Shown: positions 1 to 7,072 of the stretch, piece after piece
Layout: every line of letters starts with the position of its first letter
Position numbering within the stretch: position 1 is the stretch's first letter
NCBI GenBank assembly: GCA_020217115.1
Contig: JAIWOA010000115.1
Coordinates: forward strand, 1-10,125
Length of the DNA stretch: 10,125 nt
Direction: 5' to 3'
Source of the DNA: Calditerrivibrio sp.
GTDB taxonomy: Bacteria; Chrysiogenota; Deferribacteres; Deferribacterales; Calditerrivibrionaceae
The notes under the pieces: generated by a model
Database searches by the model: none
Seen by the model: only the letters and a program-made list of their open reading frames with translations
What the model was told of the DNA's origin: nothing
Translations under genes and position numbers: made by a program

Positions 1-2
1 TT

Positions 3-1391
3 ACCTTTTCCTCCGATGGGAGATATATTGCCTCGGGAAGTGCGGATGGTACTATCAAGCAATGGGATGTAGAAAAGGGGATTCTTGTGGCTGATTTTAT
101 CGGCTTTACCGATGGTGAATGGATAGTCATCACACCTCAGGGGCACTACAATGCCTCTCCAAATGGAGATAAATACTTAAATGTAAGGATTGGCAACAAT
201 GTATATGGGATAGATAATTATCGTGAGAAGTTTTTCATGCCTGACCTGGTTAAGCTTGCCCTCTCAGGGCAATCCCTCAAGGATTACAAAACCATCGCAG
301 ATGTAGCACTGCCACCTTCTGTGGATATTGTGGATACACCATCTGAGGTTAAAGGAGATGAAGTAAAGGTTACTTTAAAACTCACAGATCAGGGTGGTGG
401 TATCGGATATGTAAGGCTCTATCTCAATGACACATCCATACTCCTTGACAGTGCAAGGGGTGTAAAGATTACACCAAAGGCAGGAGAAAAGTCCATCTAT
501 AAGACCTATACCATTAGGCTTCTTGAGGGAGAAAATACAATTAAGGCAGTTGCCTTTAATGCTGAAGGGTCAATGGCAAGTAACCCTGCAATCCACAGGA
601 TAGTTTCCCTTGCAAAGGGATATAAGAAGCCTTCTATGTATGCGGTAGTAATAGGGATAAATGAATACAAAAACCCAAAGCTTGAGCTAAAATATGCAGT
701 GGCAGATGCAAAACTCTTTGCAGAGACCCTCAGGAAAATTGCATCTCCACTATTTGAAAAGGTAAATATCAACCTTCTTACGACAAAGGATGAGACCAGC
801 AGGGAGAATATTAAAAAGACCCTGGAGGGTATGAAGGCACTGAGGCCTGATGATGTCTTTGTCTTTTATGTGGCAAGTCATGGCACTGTGGATGAGGGAG
901 AGTATTTTCTTATCACCTCAAATGTTGGCTCTTTGAGCACGAGGAAACTTAAAGAAGATGCCCTTACCCAGGGGGAATTAAAGGAACTCATAGCAAATGT
1001 GCCAACCACAAAGAAGATGATAATCATAGATACCTGCAATGCTGGCAAACTTGGAGAGACCATTCAGGTAGCAATGATGACGAGGGGTATGAGTGAAGAG
1101 ACAGCTATGAAGATACTTTCCAGTGCAGTGGGCTCAACCATAATAAGCGCATCTACAGGGCTACAGGAGGCACTGGAAGGTTATCAGGGTCATGGGCTTT
1201 TTACCTATGCGCTTGTGGAGGGTATGAAGGGTAAGGCAGACACAGACAGAGATGGATTCATAAGGACCATTGAGCTTGCAAGCTATGTGGATGGTGAGGT
1301 GCCCATTCTTGCTGAGAAGATATTCAAAAGAGCACAGTATCCCACCACCCAACCTATAGGTCAGTCATTTCCAGTGGGTAAGGTGAGATAA
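3..1391 (+). CDS. WD40 / Ig-like / caspase-family (peptidase C14) protein, 5' end missing
   Basis: The frame is open from base 3, so the gene begins upstream of the window; the GTG at 87 is internal. The 462 visible residues start with a WD40 repeat end (TFSSDGRYIASGSADG, then IKQWDVEKG at nt 3-83). A linker follows (DGEWIVITPQGHYNASPNGD), of a kind common after WD40 blades in bacterial caspase proteins, then a beta-rich Ig-like stretch (about nt 320-600). The caspase-fold domain spans about nt 635-1370. Its likely catalytic dyad is His at nt 879-881 (YVASHGT) and Cys at nt 1035-1037 (IIIDTCNAG). An EF-hand-like loop (DTDRDGFIRTIEL) lies at nt 1239-1277. The family cleaves peptide bonds and the WD40 propeller probably binds a partner; target and cellular location cannot be read because the N-terminus is missing. 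The gene is probably co-transcribed with the next one (24 bp gap). Confidence 0.88.
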   Translation, partial: TFSSDGRYIASGSADGTIKQWDVEKGILVADFIGFTDGEWIVITPQGHYNASPNGDKYLNVRIGNNVYGIDNYREKFFMPDLVKLALSGQSLKDYKTIADVALPPSVDIVDTPSEVKGDEVKVTLKLTDQGGGIGYVRLYLNDTSILLDSARGVKITPKAGEKSIYKTYTIRLLEGENTIKAVAFNAEGSMASNPAIHRIVSLAKGYKKPSMYAVVIGINEYKNPKLELKYAVADAKLFAETLRKIASPLFEKVNINLLTTKDETSRENIKKTLEGMKALRPDDVFVFYVASHGTVDEGEYFLITSNVGSLSTRKLKEDALTQGELKELIANVPTTKKMIIIDTCNAGKLGETIQVAMMTRGMSEETAMKILSSAVGSTIISASTGLQEALEGYQGHGLFTYALVEGMKGKADTDRDGFIRTIELASYVDGEVPILAEKIFKRAQYPTTQPIGQSFPVGKVR

Positions 1392-1402
1392 GATGGTTAT
1401 AA

Positions 1403-1409
1403 AAGGAGG
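1403..1409 (+). promoter_or_regulatory. Strong ribosome binding site for the DUF4384 gene
   Basis: AAGGAGG lies six bases before the ATG at 1416 and fixes this start. It sits in the 24 bp gap after the caspase-like gene, which has no promoter-like or terminator-like element. Confidence 0.8.
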
Positions 1410-1415
1410 CTTAAG

Positions 1416-2258
1416 ATGCTTAAGATAGTTGTCTCATTAACCCTTGGTTTATTCTTTATCACCACTCTTTATGCTGGACAGTCTGCAATTACTGAATCAG
1501 AAGGCTATGCCTGTATGGGTGAGGACAGGACAAAGAGGCAGACAGAGGAGACAGCACTTCAGGATGCAAAGAGAAATGCTATTGAGCAGGCATCTACCTA
1601 TATCAAAAGTGAGACAGAGGTAAAGGATTTTAAACTTCAGAAAGATATCATAAATGCCTATACAGATGCAAAGGTCAAGATTTTAGAACAGAAGGGGAGA
1701 TGGGATAGTGAACCTCCAAAGGTTGGAGATTGCTACAGAATAACCATTAAAGCTGAAGTAATACCCAATGAATCTGCTATAAAAAATCTATCTGAATCAA
1801 AGGATTGGGATAATCCATCCCTCCCCTTCAAAGTTAGGTTGTGGACAGAAAAGAGGGAGTTTAAAAGGGGTGAAAAAATAAAAATTTTCTTTAAAGGTAA
1901 CAAACCATTTTATGCAACGATAGTATACAGACAGGTTGATGGCAGCTTAATTCAGATACTTCCAAATCTCTACAGACAGAATAATTATTTTCAAGGTGGC
2001 GTTGTCTATGAAATACCCTCAGGGCCTGATAAGTTTGAGCTCGAGGTTACACCACCTTTTGGTGAAGAAAATATAGTTATATATGCCAGTACTTCTCCTA
2101 TGGGTAACTTAGATTTAGAAAAAGCTGGTGGTGTCTACCTTGTAAAGAGTAAAGATTTAAGTGAAAAGACGAGGGGTATAACAATCATAGGGAAGGGTGA
2201 GAAGAGTGCAAAGGCAGGGGAATTTTTCGAAGAGATGCTGGAAATTAAGACAAAATAG
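1416..2258 (+). CDS. Secreted protein with LPP20/FlgT-N-like and DUF4384-like domains
   Basis: This 280-residue protein opens with a Sec signal peptide: Lys3, a hydrophobic core, and a probable cut after LYA (residue 20). There is no lipobox Cys, so it is predicted to be periplasmic or secreted and soluble. Residues about 24-120 resemble the LPP20/FlgT N-terminal type of domain: an ESEGYACMG start, an Ala-rich helix (ETALQDAKRNAIEQA), and a later GDCYRITIKAEV strand. Cys33 and Cys106 could form a disulfide. Residues about 135-240 look like DUF4384: LWTEKREFKRGEKIKIFFKG, a VDGSLIQILPN strand, and a closing FELEVTPPFGEENIVIYAS segment. DUF4384 has no settled function, but it is often fused to or found beside caspase-like proteases, which fits the upstream neighbour. 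I read it as a partner or substrate of that protease, which is inference. No catalytic residues are evident. Confidence 0.8.
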   Translation: MLKIVVSLTLGLFFITTLYAGQSAITESEGYACMGEDRTKRQTEETALQDAKRNAIEQASTYIKSETEVKDFKLQKDIINAYTDAKVKILEQKGRWDSEPPKVGDCYRITIKAEVIPNESAIKNLSESKDWDNPSLPFKVRLWTEKREFKRGEKIKIFFKGNKPFYATIVYRQVDGSLIQILPNLYRQNNYFQGGVVYEIPSGPDKFELEVTPPFGEENIVIYASTSPMGNLDLEKAGGVYLVKSKDLSEKTRGITIIGKGEKSAKAGEFFEEMLEIKTK

Positions 2259-2396
2259 AAAAAGAATATGGCAAACTATAGGTTCTGACAATATTTAAGT
2301 TGTTGATTATATAGGTATCCTTTATTTTTTATTATTGTTGAAATGATACTTTGAACTTATTTGTGATAATACATTTTCTATTACACTGAGTATTTT
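2259..2396. other. AT-rich gap between convergent genes
   Basis: These 138 bases separate the end of the DUF4384 gene from the end of mobA on the opposite strand. They contain T-runs (for example around 2326-2333 and 2393-2398) but no GC-rich hairpin. A weak AATAC/GTATT pairing (2368-2372 with 2390-2394) precedes a T-run, which is too weak to call a terminator. No ORF or RNA gene is visible. The base composition shift between the two gene blocks falls here. Confidence 0.6.
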
Positions 2397-3011
2397 TTAA
2401 ATATCATCGGAGATATTTTTAAGTTGTATATCTATTTTGTATTTTTCCAGTTCATCTTTGGTATTAAAATTCTTAAAGGAGGCAAGATCTGGATCAACCA
2501 TCAAAAATTGATCACTCTTGATATATTTTATAGACAATTCTGATAAAAAATCTCTTACTTTAAGGTTCCCTTTTTCGATGAATATATTTAATTTTTCAAA
2601 AATAGATCTATTGTAGGCTGCTATCAGTGGATGGATTTTCCCATCGATATCTGGAATTACAGCATCAAAAGATTCCAGGCTCTCTATTATTATTTTTATA
2701 GTTTCAGCTTTTATCAAAGGTGAATCGACAGAAGATATAAATACCCTATCATGTCTGGCATGGTAAAGCCCGGTTAATATTCCTAAAAGGGGAGTCTGTA
2801 TTGGCAGTAGATCTTCAACTATAGCTACATCATCATAAAATCTTAATTTATCTCGATTCTTTGTTACTATTATTATGTCATCTGTCAGTTTTTTTCCATT
2901 TTCCAGTAGTATTTCTATAAAAGTTTTTCCATTAATCATGGCAAAGGATTTGTCACTTCCAAATCTCTTTGACATCCCACCAGCCAGGATTGCAATGCTA
3001 AAACTGTTCAT
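2397..3011 (-). CDS. mobA: Molybdenum cofactor guanylyltransferase MobA
   Basis: MobA transfers GMP from GTP to molybdopterin-bound molybdenum, giving the guanine dinucleotide cofactor used by DMSO-reductase-family enzymes such as nitrate or formate enzymes; it acts in the cytoplasm. The 204 residues match the usual family size. The nucleotide-binding signature LAGGMSKRFGSDK is at residues 9-21, followed by TPLLGILTGL (73-82), the metal-binding-type Asp96 in SSVDSPL, HPLIAAYNRS (the family's HPLxALY-type segment), and a C-terminal FKNFNTKDELE, as in the family's NINTPEDL. The ATG at 3011 gives a complete N-terminus, and an in-frame TAA two codons upstream rules out extension. No Shine-Dalgarno sequence directly precedes it, which is odd for this window. 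It follows lysA on the same strand, separated by a hairpin. CobY- or IspD-like nucleotidyltransferases are less likely. Confidence 0.88.
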   Translation of the reverse strand: MNSFSIAILAGGMSKRFGSDKSFAMINGKTFIEILLENGKKLTDDIIIVTKNRDKLRFYDDVAIVEDLLPIQTPLLGILTGLYHARHDRVFISSVDSPLIKAETIKIIIESLESFDAVIPDIDGKIHPLIAAYNRSIFEKLNIFIEKGNLKVRDFLSELSIKYIKSDQFLMVDPDLASFKNFNTKDELEKYKIDIQLKNISDDI

Positions 3012-3025
3012 TTTTTAAAAATATT

Positions 3026-3046
3026 GGGGGAAATTTTGCTTCCCCC
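3026..3046 (-). terminator. G5/C5 hairpin between lysA and mobA (terminator or attenuator)
   Basis: A perfect 7-bp stem (GGGGGAA at 3026-3032, TTCCCCC at 3040-3046) encloses a 7-base loop. Read on the minus strand, in the direction of lysA and mobA, the stem is followed by AATATTTTT, as expected of an intrinsic terminator, 13 bp after the lysA stop codon. Because mobA starts only 14 bp beyond the stem, partial read-through is likely if mobA has no promoter of its own. The plus-strand reading has no good T-run. Confidence 0.6.
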
Positions 3047-3059
3047 TCTATAATTCATA

Positions 3060-4313
3060 TTAAAGTCTTGAGAAATCCAGTGTTGCAAAATAATCCTCTA
3101 TTGTTTCAGCTCTTCTTATCATTTCAACTGAGCCATCTTCCTTTAAAAGTAGTTCTGCTGATCTGAGCTTACCGTTATAATTGAATCCCATTGCATACCC
3201 ATGTGCACCAGCCTCGTGAATTACTATTATATCTCCAATATCTATTTGGGGAAGTTGTCTATCTATAGCAAATTTATCGTTGTTTTCACAAAGGGAACCT
3301 ACAACGTCATAAACCATATTTTTTTCAGCATCCTCTTTCCCGAGTACCGTAATGTGGTGGTAAGCTCCATACATTCCTGGTCTCATGAGGTTTGCCATGC
3401 AGGCATCCACCCCTATATATTTTTTGTATATATTCTTTTTATGTATAGCCCTCGTTACAAGATATCCGAAAGGTCCAGTAATCATTCTCCCATTTTCCAT
3501 AAATAGCTTTAAATCCTCCATGCCACTACCCTTTAGCATGGTTTCAAAAAGGTTTTTAATCCCATTGGATACATAAATGATATCCACACTTTTCTGTTCT
3601 GGTCTGTATGGTATACCTATCCCACCCCCCATATTTATAAATTCAAATTTGATTCCTACCTCTCTGTTTATCTCTAAAACAAGTTCTAAGAGCATTCTGA
3701 CAGTTTCTATAAAATAGTCCGGGTTAAGCTCATTTGATGCTACCATTGTGTGTAAACCAAACCTTTTTACACCTTTCTCCTTGATGATTTTATACCCTTC
3801 AAAGAGTTGTTCCTTTGTAAAACCGTATTTAGCCTCCTCAGGCTTTCCTATAATGGTATTTCCTTCCCTTAATGGTCCAGGATTATATCTAAAGGATAAA
3901 AGATCTGGTAGCTTGCCAAGATTGTCTTCGATATATTGGATATGGGTTATATCATCAAGGTTTATTATAGCTCCAAGCTCCATTGCTTTTTTGTACTCGT
4001 ATGCTGGGGTTTCGTTCGATGTAAACATTATATTTTCGCCAATAATTCCAACCTTTTCTGAAAGAATCAGCTCAGGAAGAGAGCTACAATCGGATCCAAA
4101 ACCCTCCTCTTTGAGAATTTTCATTATATATGGATTTGGACAGGCTTTTACTGCAAAATATTCTTTAAAACCTTTGTTCCATGAAAATGCTTTGACAAGA
4201 TTTCTTGCATTATCTCTGATCCCTTTTTCATCATAGATATGAAATGGAGTTGGATATTTTTCTACTATTTTTTCAATCTGAGATTTTGTGAATGGTAAAT
4301 TTTTTTTTGCCAT
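3060..4313 (-). CDS. lysA: Diaminopimelate decarboxylase (fold-type III PLP decarboxylase)
   Basis: LysA removes CO2 from meso-diaminopimelate to make L-lysine, the last step of lysine synthesis, in the cytoplasm. The 417 residues match the family length. The PLP-binding lysine is Lys56 in EYFAVKACPNP on the alanine-racemase-like barrel; a Gly-rich phosphate site (INMGGGIGIPYRPEQ) follows. In the C-terminal beta domain, Cys342 in GSLCENND and Tyr379 in HGYAMGFNYN match the substrate-site Cys and Tyr of the family. The barrel has GLHTMVAS (His188) where well-studied LysA proteins have a GLHxHIGS-type segment. Together with AYHHITVLGKED and the ending RRAETIEDYFATLDF, this marks a distinct LysA-like subfamily found in anaerobes. 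DAP is the most likely substrate, but a related amino acid or polyamine precursor cannot be excluded. ATG 4313 is preceded by AAAGGAG with 7-base spacing. It is divergent from glgP. Confidence 0.85.
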   Translation of the reverse strand: MAKKNLPFTKSQIEKIVEKYPTPFHIYDEKGIRDNARNLVKAFSWNKGFKEYFAVKACPNPYIMKILKEEGFGSDCSSLPELILSEKVGIIGENIMFTSNETPAYEYKKAMELGAIINLDDITHIQYIEDNLGKLPDLLSFRYNPGPLREGNTIIGKPEEAKYGFTKEQLFEGYKIIKEKGVKRFGLHTMVASNELNPDYFIETVRMLLELVLEINREVGIKFEFINMGGGIGIPYRPEQKSVDIIYVSNGIKNLFETMLKGSGMEDLKLFMENGRMITGPFGYLVTRAIHKKNIYKKYIGVDACMANLMRPGMYGAYHHITVLGKEDAEKNMVYDVVGSLCENNDKFAIDRQLPQIDIGDIIVIHEAGAHGYAMGFNYNGKLRSAELLLKEDGSVEMIRRAETIEDYFATLDFSRL

Positions 4314-4320
4314 GAATATA

Positions 4321-4327
4321 CTCCTTT
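4321..4327 (-). promoter_or_regulatory. Ribosome binding site of lysA
   Basis: On the minus strand AAAGGAG lies seven bases before the ATG at 4313, which supports that start. Confidence 0.75.
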
Positions 4328-4344
4328 AGTTAAAATTTATTTAA

Positions 4345-4371
4345 TTTATATGAATTGTAAAATTTTTTCAA
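4345..4371 (-). promoter_or_regulatory. Candidate lysA promoter
   Basis: On the minus strand, TTGAAA (4371-4366) is followed after 15 bases by TATAAA (4350-4345). This is a sigma-70-like pair with a short spacer, placing a transcript start about 10 bases upstream of the lysA ribosome binding site. The region is so AT-rich that chance matches are likely. Confidence 0.35.
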
Positions 4372-4386
4372 TATAAATCTAAAAAA

Positions 4387-4395
4387 TGTTATAAT
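4387..4395 (+). promoter_or_regulatory. Candidate extended -10 promoter for the glgP operon
   Basis: TGT followed by TATAAT is a perfect extended -10 element, with only a weak -35 region (TTTCAA-like, about 4366-4371). It would give a leader of roughly 80 bases before the glgP ATG at 4481. Confidence 0.45.
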
Positions 4396-4429
4396 TAGAC
4401 AACTTTATTGGTGAAAAACAAAAGAAAAC

Positions 4430-4457
4430 TTGCATTTTATTTTTATTCTTTTATAAT
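4430..4457 (+). promoter_or_regulatory. Second candidate promoter, close to the glgP start
   Basis: TTGCAT (4430-4435), a 16-base spacer and a perfect TATAAT (4452-4457). Transcription would begin near 4464, leaving a very short leader before the ATG at 4481. It may act alone, act in tandem with the upstream element, or be a chance match in AT-rich DNA. Confidence 0.4.
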
Positions 4458-4480
4458 TGTTAAAGATAATGGGGGTTTCA

Positions 4481-7033
4481 ATGAAGAGGAAAGAATTTTT
4501 TGTTAAAATTAATTTTCCAGATAGGCTTAAGTCTTTAGAATCTTTGGCATACAATCTGTGGTGGGTATACAACAACAATGCAAAAGATCTTTTTAAAATG
4601 ATAAATCCTGATCTGTGGAGGGAAAGTGATCACAATCCAATAGAGGTACTTTTATCTCTTTCTGAGCTTGATATTAAAAAACTGGAAAAGGATCAGGTCT
4701 TTTTATCACGCCTTGATACAGTATGGAATGAATATCTTGAGTATCTTAAGACACCAAAATGGTTTGAGACAGTTATGAATTATGAAAAACATGGGGGTAT
4801 GCAGGTTGCTTATTTTTCTGCCGAATATGGTTTGCATGAATCTATACAGTCATATGCGGGAGGACTTGGTATATTGTCAGGGGATCATTTTAAGTCTGCA
4901 AGTGATCTGGGTATCCCATTTGTTGCTGTAGGTTTATTATATAGAAATGGTTATTTTCACCAATATCTAAATTCTGATGGATGGCAGCTTGAGACCTACC
5001 CCTATAATGAATTTTACAAAATGCCAGTAACTGAGGCTTACATAGGAGATGATCCTGTTGTTATTGAAATACCGACATACAATGGGGTTATAAAGGCTAA
5101 GGTTTGGTTGATACATCTTGGATATTCGAGACTTGTTATGTTAGATACAGATTTGGATGATAACTCTCCAGAGAATAGGGTAATTACAGGCAAATTATAC
5201 GATGGCGATTCTGAAATGAGGATAAAGCAGGAGATTGTTTTAGGGATAGGTGGAGTTAGAGCCTTAAAAAAATTGGGTATAGAAGCCACTGTTTTCCATA
5301 TTAATGAGGGGCATCCAGCCTTTGCTCTTTTAGAAAGGGTTAAGGATTACATGACAGATAATAATCTCAATTTGTCGGAAGCAATCAATATGGTCAAACA
5401 TTCTACACTTTTTACCACTCACACCCCTGTTCCTGCAGGGTTTGATGTTTTTGATAATAATACTATATATAAACATCTCTCCCCAATTTATGGGCACACA
5501 CCCCTTTCAGTTGATGAAATCCTGAAGATCGGTAAGGTAAACCCATACAACCACAATGAGATTTTTTCAATGGCAGTATGTGCTACCAAATTAAGTGTTT
5601 TTAGAAATGGAGTTAGTAAGCTTCATGGAAAGGTATCAAGACAGATCTTTAATAACCTATGGCCTGAAGTGGGTGAATCTTTTGTTCCTGTTGGCCATGT
5701 AACCAATGGTATACATCTACAAACATGGCTTGCAGATGAGATAAAGGTTTTGTTTAACAGATACCTGGGTGAAGACTGGTATCTTAGACCATATCAAAGG
5801 TCTGTATGGGATAATGTGGAAGATATTCCAGATCTTGAATTATATGAAGCAAAAAATATACTCAGAACGAGATTAGTGGAATTTATAAGGAAGAGGACCA
5901 TAGAATCTATCAGAAAAAGAGGGGGATCCTATAGTGAAATCGTAAAATCCAATGAAATACTTCACCCCGGTGTTCTTACCATAGGGTTTGCGAGGAGATT
6001 TGCAACCTATAAGAGGGGTTACCTGCTATTTACAGATGAGGATAGACTGAGCAGGATTCTAAACAATCCAAAGATGCCGGTTCAGATTATAATAGCTGGT
6101 AAGGCTCATCCAAAGGACTCTGAAGGGAAAGATATCATCAAAAAGATACATCACATAGCTAGAAAACCAGAGTTTAGAGATAAGATAGTGTTTGTGGAAG
6201 ATTATGATATTCAGGTTGCCAAATACCTCGTAAGAGGGGTTGATGTTTGGCTCAATAACCCGAGAAGACCTATGGAGGCGAGTGGAACAAGTGGTATGAA
6301 GGCAGCTGTAAACGGTGCGCTCAATTTTTCGATTCTTGATGGCTGGTGGGTAGAAGGTTATAAGGGTGACAATGGTTGGTCTATAGGTGCAGGTGAAGAG
6401 TACTCTGATCCTAAATATCAGGACTTTGTTGAAGGACAGGAGCTATACGATAAATTGGAAAATGAGATAGTTCCTCTTTTCTATTCAAAGGATCGTTCAG
6501 GCTTGCCCAGAGGTTGGATCCATATGGTTAAAAGATCAATATTTGTAGGATGTTCTGAGTTTTCCACTAACAGAATGGTCATGGATTACCATGAAAAGTA
6601 TTATGTAACTTTGCATGAAATGTGCAACGAGTTAGTTGACAACAACTTTAGTAGCCTCAAAGAGTATATGAATTTTTATGGAGAGATATTTAATAAATGG
6701 CAAAAAATCAGGTTTATCAAATCTGAGGTATCTTCAGATAAATTTTACCTTGGTTCTAACGCAAAGTTTACTGCTGAGGTTTATGTTGATGATCTAACTC
6801 CAGATTATATAAATGTTTGTGTAATCTCTGATACAAACTGCCCAAAACTTGACTTTGAAGAACCAAGATTCATAATTCTTGACCTTGTGGAACAGAAGGA
6901 TAATGTAGCAACCTTTTCTAAGACTATTAAATTAACATGTTCTGGTAAAATAAGATTTGCTTTTGCAATATTTCCAAAACATAAATATATTTTCAATGAG
7001 TTTGAAAATAATCTGGTGGTGTGGGAAAAATAA
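4481..7033 (+). CDS. glgP: Alpha-glucan (glycogen/maltodextrin) phosphorylase, GT35
   Basis: Phosphorolysis of alpha-1,4-glucan to glucose-1-phosphate in the cytoplasm. The 850 residues fit the short bacterial/archaeal type of phosphorylase. An N-terminal DUF3417 domain (about residues 5-110, with LKSLESLAYNLWWVYNNNAKD) precedes the catalytic part: AYFSAEYGLHESIQSYAGGL from residue 110, FHINEGHPAFALLERV, TTHTPVPAGFDVF, GHVTNGIHLQTW and GFARRFATYKRGYLL. The PLP cofactor lysine is Lys607 in EASGTSGMKAAVNGALN. A C-terminal beta-rich tail of about 120 residues ends the protein. ATG 4481 is chosen because GGGGGT (4471-4476) precedes it. ATG 4469 is an in-frame alternative with a poor ribosome binding site, and TTG 4457 overlaps a -10 element. 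The next gene starts 39 bp downstream with no terminator between, so the two are probably one operon. Confidence 0.93.
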   Translation: MKRKEFFVKINFPDRLKSLESLAYNLWWVYNNNAKDLFKMINPDLWRESDHNPIEVLLSLSELDIKKLEKDQVFLSRLDTVWNEYLEYLKTPKWFETVMNYEKHGGMQVAYFSAEYGLHESIQSYAGGLGILSGDHFKSASDLGIPFVAVGLLYRNGYFHQYLNSDGWQLETYPYNEFYKMPVTEAYIGDDPVVIEIPTYNGVIKAKVWLIHLGYSRLVMLDTDLDDNSPENRVITGKLYDGDSEMRIKQEIVLGIGGVRALKKLGIEATVFHINEGHPAFALLERVKDYMTDNNLNLSEAINMVKHSTLFTTHTPVPAGFDVFDNNTIYKHLSPIYGHTPLSVDEILKIGKVNPYNHNEIFSMAVCATKLSVFRNGVSKLHGKVSRQIFNNLWPEVGESFVPVGHVTNGIHLQTWLADEIKVLFNRYLGEDWYLRPYQRSVWDNVEDIPDLELYEAKNILRTRLVEFIRKRTIESIRKRGGSYSEIVKSNEILHPGVLTIGFARRFATYKRGYLLFTDEDRLSRILNNPKMPVQIIIAGKAHPKDSEGKDIIKKIHHIARKPEFRDKIVFVEDYDIQVAKYLVRGVDVWLNNPRRPMEASGTSGMKAAVNGALNFSILDGWWVEGYKGDNGWSIGAGEEYSDPKYQDFVEGQELYDKLENEIVPLFYSKDRSGLPRGWIHMVKRSIFVGCSEFSTNRMVMDYHEKYYVTLHEMCNELVDNNFSSLKEYMNFYGEIFNKWQKIRFIKSEVSSDKFYLGSNAKFTAEVYVDDLTPDYINVCVISDTNCPKLDFEEPRFIILDLVEQKDNVATFSKTIKLTCSGKIRFAFAIFPKHKYIFNEFENNLVVWEK

Positions 7034-7061
7034 ATTTTAATTGATAAATAAAATATATTTT

Positions 7062-7066
7062 GGAGG
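7062..7066 (+). promoter_or_regulatory. Ribosome binding site of the fused nucleotidyltransferase gene
   Basis: GGAGG lies six bases before ATG 7073, within the 39 bp gap after glgP. Confidence 0.75.
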
Positions 7067-7072
7067 TTACCT

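Noticed and set aside
87..89. GTG as start of the caspase-like gene
   Set aside because: The reading frame continues open upstream to base 3 and encodes a WD40 repeat, so the gene runs off the left edge.
2368..2398. Hairpin with T-run near the end of mobA
   Set aside because: The stem is only five A/T-rich pairs with a 17-base loop, too weak for a terminator call.
4457..4459. TTG start for glgP
   Set aside because: It overlaps a -10-like TATAAT, has no ribosome binding site, and better ATG starts follow at 4469 and 4481.
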